Shown here one piece after another: positions 55,145 through 64,000 of a stretch of DNA of 64,000 bases. The notes beneath the pieces are model-generated. The model saw only the letters and a program-made list of their open reading frames with translations, was not told where the DNA came from and did no database searches. The DNA is from Pyrrhosoma nymphula. Lineage: Eukaryota > Arthropoda > Insecta > Odonata > Coenagrionidae. The DNA is taken from assembly GCA_963573305.1 (NCBI GenBank), contig OY754330.1, positions 19,006,596 through 19,070,595 on the forward strand. Direction: 5' to 3'. A program made the position numbers and the translations under genes. Each line of letters starts with the position of its first letter. Positions within the stretch are counted from its first letter, which is position 1.

Positions 55145-57090
55145 TTTATTTATTTCTATAATTTTATCCGCCTTTTCATCTCTCACCCCTGCAGTCGTTA
55201 GATGCCGCGCAATTATAGTAATTACATTTCAACGAGAAAATTCATAATTCTCGAAAAGGATCACTGCAAAGCATGGTTTACTTAATTGATATCATAACAC
55301 AAACTTCGAGGAAAAGTTTTCAAACCAAGCAGCATCTATGATAACTTGTTCCAAAACATTGCCTACATCTCCTAATTAACGAGTATGTAGCTAATGAATG
55401 CATCAATGTAGCTAATGAATGCATAAAATTATACTTTGTGGAACACCTTATTTTGGAAAAATATAGAGAAAAAATTAACCTACGGGTTATTAATTTCTGC
55501 AATTGACTCATTAATGCTCCAGGTAACCGGGATTACGGCACAGTATATCGTCAAGAACAAGGGGTGAGGAAAATTGAATAGGTTCCAGCATTAAATATTT
55601 TTCACTGCGAATATAAAATATGAAAAACTTATACCAAATTCAGTAATTCACATACAGTTTGGATTTTTTTTTAAATTTCAAAGTAAGCGAGATAAGCATC
55701 ATAAAAGGATACATTGATAAATTTTGTCGAGGTTCTGTGGAAATAAAAGAAAATCAAGAAAAAGGGGTGAAGAAAATAGTAGATATAGGTTCCAGTATCA
55801 AACGTTTGCGAAAATGTAATATGGGTCATTCCACCTCAATTCAACAAACGTTTGTCCCTTAGGGTCTCAGATTTTTATAAAAATTGGTTTATGGGTACAA
55901 TACCAACTCAAACTGAATACCCTCAAACTGTTTTGTGAAAAAAAAATGTTTGAGCGAATTATGCATATTTTAATTTTTTCGCATTTTTGGCAAAAATCCG
56001 AGCCTTAAATCATATTATCACTTATATCTCCGCTTGTACTTGCCATACAACAATGATTAATAGATCTTATTAAAGCTAAATCTTTATTGGATGTAAATAT
56101 CTTAATAAAAAATTATTTTCTTATATGCCCTATTGTTGTTAATTACTAATGTTCAAAGAAATGTTAATAAACGTTTCTCAAATACTCCGTCTCAGAATAG
56201 GCCGAAACTTTGTTTTCGTTATGTAAACATACCTAGCTAACTATTCCAAAAATCAAAGTTAATGGCAATTCATAAATGCGTTTTTTATAAATATTTAAAC
56301 ATTTACAATTTTCTCTCGCGCGGCCCGTCGGCTTCCCCATTTGGAATACATGCAGCAGACACGCGATGCAAGCCTAAAAATTTCCTAATTGCTCAACGTC
56401 GTGGCTATATGAGATAAAAATATATTATTAACTATAAATGTTAACAACAATTGTTATTTGTTCTGTTAAATTGATGTTTGCAGAGAAATTTACCATTGAG
56501 TCCCACTTTCTATGCGCGAAATATTTTGCTAACTACTCCCGACACAATCGATTGAAAACTAACGAGAAAGCAAAATCATTGTGTTGAAAACAAATTTAAA
56601 ATGGCTAAGTTAGCATGCTTTCCGTAAACATATGATGTCCTAACTTGTAGGAAGGGGTCCTCTCGGAAATATTTTATTTGAGGATCCTGTTACTCCTGCC
56701 TGCAACTACAGCTGAATCCTCGTCCCTTGCTTGGACGAAGAGAGTCTCTTCATTATAACCACTCCATTTGATTCGGGTATTGCTGCATGAAACTTATGGA
56801 CAACTTACATCAAAGTCCATCACCCGCATACGTTTTGAGTTTTTTTTTATTTTAAAGTGAGCGAGACAAAATATCATATAGGGACACACTAATCAATTGT
56901 GTCGAGGTACTGCGGGAAAAAAGAAGAAAATTTAGGTGAGAATAAACCATGAGTCGCGAAGACTCGGGAAAACGAGAAGGAGGGAGATTGGAAGAATGGT
57001 TGCGAGGAAGACGGAGATGGGATGGATGTGGAAGGAGACGCGCCAGGGATAAGGGGAAGGAATGCGGAGAGATGAGATGGGGAGGGTGGA
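55145..57090. other. Unassigned AT-rich DNA
   Basis: A 21-bp tandem repeat (AGCTAATGAATGCAT) occurs twice at 55390-55425. 55825-55860 (GGTCATTCCACCTCAATTCA) reads like a dispersed-repeat edge, but I cannot prove it. No gene. Confidence 0.45.
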
Positions 57091-57287
57091 ACCTTTAAAG
57101 GTAGTATGAGCGAAATATATCACTTCACCTAGAATTTGATGAATTTGGCCTCATTTTAAAGAAACAAACTCTAATATTTCTCATGAAATCAAAATACTAA
57201 CCCCTTACCAAACTACTTTTCGAGTAATTTGCCCAATAATACAAGCTTTTTTTTATACATGCGATCGATTATGGCTGCGTGCTCCAG

Positions 57288-57750
57288 ATAAGATAAGAGA
57301 TTTATTCAATGCTCTGGGTACATACCCCTAAAAGCAACAAATACGTAACGTAAATGACATTTTGAATAGTTCAAAATTTACATGGAAAACGTAATACAAA
57401 ATTTACATGGAAACAGGAATTAATTACATGCTCAAAAATAGCAGAAACATTAGAGTAAAAAATGGATGGTTTGATTACTGCTGTAACAGGTAACTATAAA
57501 ATTTCTACTTGAAGGTTCCACAGTCCAGTCCAGTTCCAAGCAGCAAAAATATATTTACATGACATTGTGAATTTATATTAAGTAAAAACAAAAATAAAAA
57601 CGTAATAAAAGATGTATTATAAAGAAGGATTTAATTACGTACTCCTTAAGTAACTGTGACATTAAAGTGAAAATAAGTAACTAGATTACTGCTGTAGCTT
57701 AAACGTAAAATTTATAACATACATGATATTATTTATATAATAAGGTTAGA
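57288..57750 (-). mobile_element. Retroposon-like insert 1 in MITE A7
   Basis: CAG occurs on both sides (57285-57287, 57751-57753). On minus its end reads GAATAAATCTCTTATCTTAT, that is, AATAAA followed by a short-repeat tail as in LINE 3' ends. No coding part; probably a strongly truncated LINE. Confidence 0.55.
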
Positions 57751-57954
57751 CAGAGGGAGAATATAGAAAATAATTAGGAATTTATAACGCCTAGATGTCG
57801 TCAAAAAACTAACGGTGTGTAGTTTGTGTCTTTTTTACTATTTATAAACATTAATCCATTGCTCAACGCAGTAATGTTTACAGAATCGCCAAGAAAAAAC
57901 CTTCTGTTTTAAAGGCTTATTAGCCGTACGGCGTGAAAAAATGAGTTAAGTTAA

Positions 57955-58197
57955 AAAGATAGATAAACGTCTTTATTAGAGCAAAATTGAGACTTTAAAA
58001 GTCACTTCTTCTATCTAACCCCTCGTCAGTATATGAATACACGACAAAGACCGCAACGTATAAATCAAATAAATAATACGAAAAACAATAGAAATAGAAT
58101 ATTAACGCGACATAATAAAGTTTCAGAAATAAGTGTAAAACGATGTGTATAATTGTGGGAAAAAACCTGCGAAAACCTAGTTAAGGCCTAGTAAAGT
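57955..58197 (-). mobile_element. Retroposon-like insert 2 in MITE A7
   Basis: AAGTTA flanks both sides (about 57949-57954 and 58198-58203). On minus its end reads CTAATAAAGACG then TTTATCTATCTTTTT, an AATAAA signal and a T-rich short-repeat tail. No coding part. Confidence 0.55.
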
Positions 58198-58434
58198 GAG
58201 AAAGTTAGAGATTTAAGTAAAAAGATATATTTATTTAATTACTGAGAATATTTGTCATGCATAACAATAATTTTGCGCCATTAAATGTTACAATATTCAC
58301 TTCATACTTCTTACAGACGTTGATATAAAAAAATAAATAAAATTCGAATATGGTCTCCATTATGACTAGGGAAATATCTCGCTCCAACTACCTTAAGGGA
58401 AATGGGATAGATTCAATAGGGAAGAGGATAGTTT

Positions 58435-58760
58435 TTTTAGGGTTAGGGTGAGGGAGGGAGGGTTAGGGGAGGGAGGAAGAGTCTCGAAGGGAGGGGAAGG
58501 AAGTTTGAAGAGAGGGGTGGGAGGGGTGAAGGGAGTGGGATAAGGGGGAAAGGGATGAGCAAGGGCGAACAAGGGAAGATGAAGAAGAAGACCTTTGTGA
58601 AGGAGGAGCAGCAGGAGGAGGCGGTTGGAGAGATATTCATTGGGAGATGTCGTTGTAATGAGAAGTTAGTGGAGCGAGAGTTGGAGAGTGTGGAGTCGGT
58701 GGAGGGGAGGGAGAAGGGAGGGGGAAGGGAGGGGAGCGGAAGTGTGTCAAGGCGGTGAGT
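58435..58760. repeat. Purine-rich tract
   Basis: About 320 bp of mostly G and A on plus (GGGAGGGAGGG-type). The proline/serine-rich minus frame of 132 codons and the lysine/glutamate-rich plus frame are translations of this bias. Confidence 0.85.
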
Positions 58761-58768
58761 ACGGGAGC

Positions 58769-59022
58769 GTGCACGTATAGGTGTAGCGAAACTTGGTGGC
58801 ACTCGCTTGTAAATAAAATGACGCAAGGGAGAGGAAAGCATACAAATTATGAGAGATAAAGTGGTCGAGTCTCCCTCCAGATGTCACTCCCGAGAGTGCA
58901 CGTATAGGTGTAGCGAAACTTGGTGGCACTCGCTTGTAAATAAAATGACGCAAGGGAGAGGAAAGCATACAAATTATGAGAGATAAAGTGGTCGAGTCTC
59001 CCTCCAGATGTCACTCCCGAGA
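58769..59022. repeat. Perfect 127-bp tandem duplication plus inverted fragment
   Basis: 58769-58895 and 58896-59022 are identical by eye. About 40 bp of the unit (GCGAAACTTGGTGGCACTC) recurs in inverted orientation at 59090-59130. No differences imply a recent duplication, or an assembly artefact. Confidence 0.92.
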
Positions 59023-59220
59023 GTCCTTCGGTAATTTTGCCCGCTCTTCAACGCCTGATTTACCCTCAGTGATCTCTGAATCTACGCTGGTGAGTGCCAC
59101 CAAGTTTCGCTATATACCTATTCGTGAGGTGGAGCGCTGAAGGCTGTGGCAGAGGAGAGAAACGAGGGGAGGATAGTTGATAGATTGATTCGTTGATTTG
59201 AGCACAATCAACGGAGTGGG

Positions 59221-60610
59221 GTAAGGGGTCGAGCATAAACTATGTTACCGTTTTCGGTGATTTTTTTCACCCTTTCCCCCCACTTCGTTGACAACCGTAG
59301 TATTTTTCCCAACCCCTACCCCTACCACCTTCCCCCCCCCTCCCCCCACGACGAGTAACGTTGTCTCTAAAAATGAAACTTTCAGTTCAAAAATATTTCC
59401 TCAAATATTGAGCAAGTTTATTTTTAGAGATAGGTTGAAATAAGAAAAATCAAGTAGCCGAACGAGATATATAATAGAACTATCTAATATCAATTGGAAC
59501 AAGTAATACTCATTTTTAGATTCTAAAAATCAACCATGAATCACGGCGCAAGGCACTGTGCTCATCTACTTTGTTCTCTCCCCTCCCCACATTTCTGACT
59601 GCTGCCTTGAAAAGTGTTGTCACGAGGTTTACTCCGCGAGAAGGTTAAACTGCAATAATTTTGATGGTTTGAAGACTTCTACATCTACATACTACCCTGC
59701 AAGCCGCCTCAATAGGCGTGTGGCGGAGGTGTTAGGACACCAGCCGTTTTCATATAAAAAGGAAACTTTCTAATGAAATTACGCCTAGCATTTATTAAAG
59801 TCCCTTATTGTTCGGGGGAAAAACGAATTCCCATACCTATCCATTCAGAAAAATATCTCTCTTAATTTATCGTTTCTTTCGGATCTGGAAATATAGTGGG
59901 GTTCTAATATGATGTTCTCCGTGTCGCTCTGAAAGATATCTATTCTCAATTTTTCAAGCAATCTAAGCCTAGCGCGCAGCCTCCGAGTCTCTAGCGGCTC
60001 CCAGCCTAATTCGTTTAAACATCTGTGTAACAACGCTGTATGTACGCCCGTGGCAGTTTTTTACGAATCGTGCAGCTTTCCTTTGTATTTTATTAAGTTC
60101 CCGGATTAAGTCTTTCTGCACTGGATCCCATATGCTCGCTGCATATTCAAGGTGTGGCCGGACGAGTGCGAAATAGCACCTCTCTTTTACTTTATCATCC
60201 GAAAATCTTCCCACAATACGCTTGACGAATCCTAGCTTCTTCAGAGCTCTGCCACAAATATTTCTTATATGTGTTCCCCACGATAGGTTCGAAGTTATCG
60301 TAACTCATAGATGCTTCACTTCATCTTTCGCCTTTATGTTAACAGACTTGCAACATATTAGAGGCAATGGTTCAGTTACATTGAGTTAAAGTAGAAGCAA
60401 GTGGGGTGTATGAAACACCCCGCGCGCCCTTCATCGCGCTAAACTCTGTAGTATTGTCGACGCGATGTTGACGTGTAAGAAGGCACATTGTAACAGATAC
60501 GTTACTTTGAGTGACACTACTCTTTTCTCCCTCGTTACCCACCGTAGGTTTTTAGGCGGCCACCTCCCCTCCCACCAAGTTGGTAACGTAGTTTATGCAC
60601 GACCCCTAAC
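59221..60610. mobile_element. TIR element X, second copy (inverted)
   Basis: Ends GTAAGGGGTCGAGCATAAAC and its reversed form (60591-60610). Matches the first copy at 2405-3884 in inverse orientation, but lacks the fold-back and instead carries a longer LINE-A in its middle. Confidence 0.75.
59682..60341 (-). mobile_element. LINE-A, longest copy, frameshifted
   Basis: On minus: GRFSDDKVKERCYFALVRPH, LEYAASIWDPVQKDLIREL, KIQRKAARFVKNCHGRT, then a frameshift near 60020 and ELGWEPLETRRLRARLRLLE, ending near 59790. The 3' hairpin (GCCTCAATAGGC on plus) and GTAGAT tail follow. It adds about 45 residues upstream of the 9 kb copy. Inserted in element X. Confidence 0.88.
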
Positions 60611-61480
60611 TTGCAACCGGCATTACTTCCTTCCCTCCTTCTTCCTGCACCATAAGCCCTCCCCTTTCCTCCAGAATCACGAGATGCCCCCTCCGACGCA
60701 TATTCCTCCCCCTTCCCCCATCTCCCGCGAGCGACCAAATCGTCTGATTCATAAGCCCTCGAAAAGTTTTAAAGGACTTCCATATAACGTATTTACAGTT
60801 ACGAGTTGAAGCACGGGACGTCAGGAAGTCAATCTCTTTCCCATGACGTCTCCTCTCCTAACTTAATTTCGCAAACTCTCTGCGAATCGATGGCGTAATA
60901 TATTTCCTTCTGCCTTTCGCTTTCCAAGCATATTATTCATTAAAAAAATAAGAGAATAAGTTTTCATCGATAAATAGTAAACTAAGCTACTCTCACATGT
61001 TCATGTGGTCTCGGATCTCCTAAGGTCGGCAATATTTTCACATCAGTCGAGATAGCTTTTTTTATTGTTCAGTTAGCCTTCTATTTAAACACGAAGAACA
61101 TTCACAAATGTTTGCATCATTTTCCTTTAAATTTATACGTTAAACTATTCAGTGCAGTTGCGATACAGAGTTACTTGAATGGAACTATTACAAAAATAGG
61201 ATATGTATTTAAGAAATGCATACATAGGGAAGAAAGGTGATGAATAAATGCAAAACATTTTCTTTAAAGAATTCTTTAAGTTTTTAAAATGAGATTCCGT
61301 TATAAACAAATTAGTATTGATGGAAAAGGACATTTCAAGTTTCCTAACCCACGAACATAGTAATGGATAATGTTTCAATAAATTGTCTCAAATTTTTAAA
61401 AGACAAGTGAAAAGCATCGGTCTAAGATATATTTCGCGATCTTATATTTAGGTCTAGTGACATTTTTGCGGGAGCGATTT
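60611..61480. other. Pyrimidine-rich edge then AT-rich, unassigned
   Basis: 60610-60730 is C/T-rich. 60780-61480 has no supported gene. Confidence 0.5.
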
Positions 61481-61484
61481 AACT

Positions 61485-61860
61485 GTAGGCAGGAGTGATG
61501 GGAGTCCCTTGGTTTGGGAGGCCCTTGGCTTTGATATTTTCACATAACTTTGAACGGATTTTGTACAGTAAATAATAAGGGAGTTACGATTTTTTTTGTC
61601 CTTCAACCCATAAAATACAAATAGATAACATTGTCACCCCTTGCAATAACGGCTGGACGTACAAAATAATGTTTGCCACAAAAGTTGTAATGTTATTTCG
61701 ACAATTTCATAAAACTTTTAACGGATTTTGTACTGTAAATAATACGGGGGTTATGAATTTTAGTCCTTTAACCCCTATTTTTTCCATCTCTTGAGCTAAT
61801 TGTTTGTGTAATCAAAAAACGTTCACAACAAAAGTCATTTGCAATTATTATAGGACTTAT
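61485..61860 (+). repeat. ~164-bp imperfect tandem repeat
   Basis: ACGGATTTTGTACAGTAAAT (about 61555) recurs as ACGGATTTTGTACTGTAAAT (about 61719), with matching flanks (AAGGGAGTTA/ACGGGGGTTA, GTCCTTCAACCC/GTCCTTTAACCC). A further unit edge lies near 61820. Possibly an internal repeat of an unidentified element extending to 62090. Confidence 0.7.
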
Positions 61861-62100
61861 AATGTAACTTTTAAAAATTCATGTTGTTGTAAACTAAGGG
61901 AGAAAGGGAATTTTTATAATTTAAAAATAAAACCTCCCCATTTCCACTCCTTTGGCCCGATTTTGCTCAATAACGAATTTGACCGAGATTTGGCACCCCT
62001 ATATTTTATGTATAAATCTGGAAGTCATTACTACAAAATAGAGGCAGTTATCGTGTTTACAAAAACGTTACATATATACGTATGTATGTATAATTGAGTA

Positions 62101-62190
62101 GCTTTGCTGGTGTATCTGGTAGCATACCTGGCCGGAAATCGGGAGATCCGGGTTCGAATCCCGGGTCAGGTGAAATTTTACATTTTCATC
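62101..62190 (+). repeat. tRNA-derived SINE head
   Basis: A-box region TATCTGGTAGCATACCTGG and a perfect T arm with B box CCGGGTTCGAATCCCGG. The 5' and 3' acceptor strands do not pair, so it is a SINE head, not a tRNA gene. It is followed by a short body and (TA)n. Confidence 0.7.
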
Positions 62191-62259
62191 TTTCCCACCA
62201 TTCCCTCTGATTGTATGAATTTATTCGCGCCTTTGAGCGTCTTGTTTTTGAATGAAAGA

Positions 62260-62261
<2 letters not shown>

Positions 62262-62332
<71 letters not shown>
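62262..62332. repeat. (TA)n microsatellite
   Basis: About 35 TA units at the outer left edge of the nested palindrome. Confidence 0.95.
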
Positions 62333-62338
<6 letters not shown>

Positions 62339-62397
62339 GCCACAGGTGGGACGGAATTAAATATAGACACATAAAAAAAGAACACTCACACTATACG

Positions 62398-62437
62398 TTG
62401 ATATTTCGGTTACTATAGAACCTTTCTCAAAGATAGA
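62398..62437 (-). ncRNA. Variant hammerhead-like motif (outer left)
   Basis: On minus: TTGAGAAA, stem GGTT/AACC around CTATAGT, GAA, ATAT, C. Same layout as 54645 with a different, paired stem. Confidence 0.4.
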
Positions 62438-62438
62438 A

Positions 62439-62517
<79 letters not shown>

Positions 62518-62578
62518 GCCAAGAGGGTGGCCGATAAAAATATAGAAACAGAAAAAAAGGACACTCTCAAATTTAAAC

Positions 62579-62671
62579 TTCCGATATTTCTGTGGGATCG
62601 CGACCACCTTTCTCAGGGTGGAGAGTCTCTACCCTGAGAAAGATGGTCACGATCCCACCGAAATATCGGAA
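62579..62671. ncRNA. Variant hammerhead-like motifs (inner pair)
   Basis: Plus copy 62630-62671: CTGAGAAAG, stem GGT/ACC region around CACGATCCC, GAA, ATAT, C, GG with CC upstream as stem I. Minus copy 62579-62620 has CTGAGAAAG and GTGGTC...CCAC but ACAGAAATATC (stem end mutated). Confidence 0.4.
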
Positions 62672-62769
62672 GTTTAAATTTGTGTCCTTTTTTTCTGTTT
62701 CCATATTTTTATCGGCCATCCTCTTGGCATATTATATATTTATCACCCGAGTGATTCTCCAAGAAGTTT

Positions 62770-62772
<3 letters not shown>

Positions 62773-62818
<46 letters not shown>

Positions 62819-62860
62819 TTCTATCTTTGAGAAAGGTTCTATAGTAACCGAAATATCAAC
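62773..62860 (+). ncRNA. (TA)n then variant hammerhead-like motif (outer right)
   Basis: (TA)n 62773-62817, then TTTGAGAAA, stem GGTT/AACC, GAA, ATAT, C. Exact partner of the outer-left copy. Confidence 0.4.
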
Positions 62861-62922
62861 GTATAGTGTGAGTGTTCTTTTTTTATGTGTCTATATTTAA
62901 TTCCGTCCCACCTGTGGCATAG

Positions 62923-62927
<5 letters not shown>

Positions 62928-63008
<81 letters not shown>
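62928..63008. repeat. (TA)n microsatellite
   Basis: About 40 TA units at the outer right edge of the nested palindrome. Confidence 0.95.
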
Positions 63009-63013
<5 letters not shown>

Positions 63014-64000
63014 CATGGCGCTTAGTAACGACTGAAATTTGAATTTTTTCTTCGAAATCCACATAAAAGACTCTTAAAGCTAGGTGGGCAAAAGAAATTC
63101 CAGGAGGGGCGGCGTCCCCCTGGCTACGGCCCTGAATTGAACTAAAAGGAGACTAACTTTATCGGTTACAAAAAATAATAAAGCAAAAAACTGAAGCATA
63201 TCTACGGATATGAGAATATCAATGGAGCAGTATATCCTAAGAAAATTATAAATACGAGAGTATCACTTCATATATCTTTTGACATGAACATAACGAAATA
63301 AAATATTTTGACATACAGAGCGATACTTTTAAACATAACTTAGTACTTCTCACATCCCTAAATTCATGAAATATACAACCGCTCTATCAAGCGGAATTAA
63401 GATTATTTACACCAAATGATTTCTGAAGACATTTCCAACTTCGATGCAAGACACACGAACGTATACCATGCGGTAAAAAATAATACTGCTCGAAAAAAAT
63501 GTACACGCGTTATAAAATTACGACATCGCGAATATTGCCCACAGTGCTTGCATAGAGTTAAGCAATATTTCACAGAAAAATATAATCATAAACAGGAGAA
63601 AATCTGTGTAAACGTCATTGAAAATTAGAGAGGAACGATGGCACCCGCTATACGAAGAGGAATCCACATTTATAGCTTAAATTTTATTTTGAGAGTTCAT
63701 CCGGAGGTTCGAGATCAAGGTTAGTGAAGTGGAAAAAATATCCCCTGCCTCAAAAATGGAAGAAAATATCGCGTTTATCTCTTCCTTGGCGAGGTGAAGG
63801 TCTCCTCCTCGTCCACCTCGCGTCACAGAAACCCAAAGCCAATCAGTCGTCACCTTTCAGAGTGCCTCCACGCCACACACACACACGTATACTGGAAGTA
63901 GCGGACATCGTGACCTAGTTCCATGAGGTAACGGAGCGAACGTGGTTTTGTTCCGTGAGGGAATCATCCAGAAAATCATTTTCTAACTCAGGTATATCAT
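63009..64000. other. Unassigned; possible transposon end near 63100
   Basis: 63100-63135 (GGGGCGGCGTCCCCCTGG) is a GC-rich segment of a type common at old transposon ends. A 70-codon plus frame at 63416-63628, cysteine- and histidine-containing (HREYCPQCLHRV), has one C-x2-C but no family that I recognise. 63780-63960 is GC-richer. No gene called. Confidence 0.35.

Larger units (their letters stand above)
57095..58396. mobile_element. TTAA MITE family A, copy A7, with two nested insertions
   Basis: TTAA at 57095-57098 and 58393-58396. Left GGTAGTATGAGCGAAATATA; right CGCTCCAACTACC. Removing 57288-57750 and about 57955-58197 restores the ~560 bp family A sequence. It is the only copy here with nested inserts. 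Confidence 0.87.
62334..62927. repeat. Nested palindrome: a-(TA)n-b-b'-(TA)n-a'
   Basis: Outer arms a (62334-62437) and a' (62818-62927) pair nearly perfectly (AACTATGCCACAGGTGGGAC). Inner arms b (about 62514-62614) and b' (about 62634-62736) pair (TATGCCAAGAGGGTGGCCG-type). (TA)n tracts separate each layer (62442-62513 and 62773-62817) and flank the whole (62262-62332 and 62928-63008). The loop is about 20 nt. Confidence 0.92.

Noticed and set aside
58443..58841. 132-codon minus frame
   Set aside because: Translation of a purine tract; low-complexity and not family-like.
62108..62180. Functional tRNA gene
   Set aside because: The T arm is perfect, but the acceptor strands do not pair and a SINE-like body follows.

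Overview
This is a eukaryotic, animal-type window (AT-rich, no operons, no long open reading frame). I infer an arthropod, possibly an insect, from its mix of elements: LINE reverse-transcriptase tails, tRNA-headed SINEs, hAT and Tc1-like transposase relics, many TTAA-flanked MITEs, and Penelope-like retroelement pieces. I find no convincing host gene exon, rRNA or functional tRNA gene. Most open frames of 60-140 codons are chance frames, microsatellite translations, or frames across purine/pyrimidine tracts. The window reads as a graveyard of nested mobile DNA.

Layout. 1-5.3 kb: SINE; a 1.0 kb TIR element (667-1682); a TIR element (2405-3884) holding a fold-back with a LINE end in its loop. 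5.3-12.3 kb: two members of a seven-copy TTAA MITE family (family A), a minus-strand dispersed element (7143-7882), LINE-A (8954-9449). 12.5-15.9 kb: two large fold-backs carrying hammerhead-like motifs, an RTE-like LINE tail, and TTAA MITE family B. 18.5-19.75 kb: a 5'-truncated LINE with a 14-bp target duplication next to a LINE with a 3' hairpin and pentanucleotide tail. 22-28.5 kb: two more hammerhead fold-backs, a SINE split by an RTE-like LINE, an intact-looking SINE. 29-32.7 kb: triple nest, in which a LINE ORF is split by a 2.8 kb long-TIR DNA transposon flanked by GAAC, itself holding LINE-A and a Tc1-like transposase relic. 33.5-44.8 kb: MITE family A, a Penelope C-terminal coding remnant inside a hammerhead fold-back, SINE-3 with perfect target duplication. 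48.7-52.5 kb: RTE-like LINE, solo hammerhead repeat, MITE A, hAT relic. 54.4-55.2 and 62.1-63 kb: nested palindromes joined by (TA)n tracts. 57-60.6 kb: MITE A with two nested inserts, a perfect 127-bp tandem duplication, and the second copy of the 2405-3884 element.

The most interesting signal is a set of dispersed RNA-like motifs, mostly in fold-back repeats. They share the layout CTGANGA, one extra base, a stem whose sequence changes between copies but usually stays paired, then GAA followed in most copies by a short palindrome starting with A and ending with T (ACGT, ACCGGT, ACACGTGT; ATAT in a variant class), then C, T or A. This is the layout of a type I hammerhead ribozyme with a helix III that could form only between two copies. 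One fold-back also encodes the C-terminal tail typical of Penelope-like proteins, which fits the published link between Penelope-like elements and hammerhead motifs. All calls were made by eye; no search or folding program was run.
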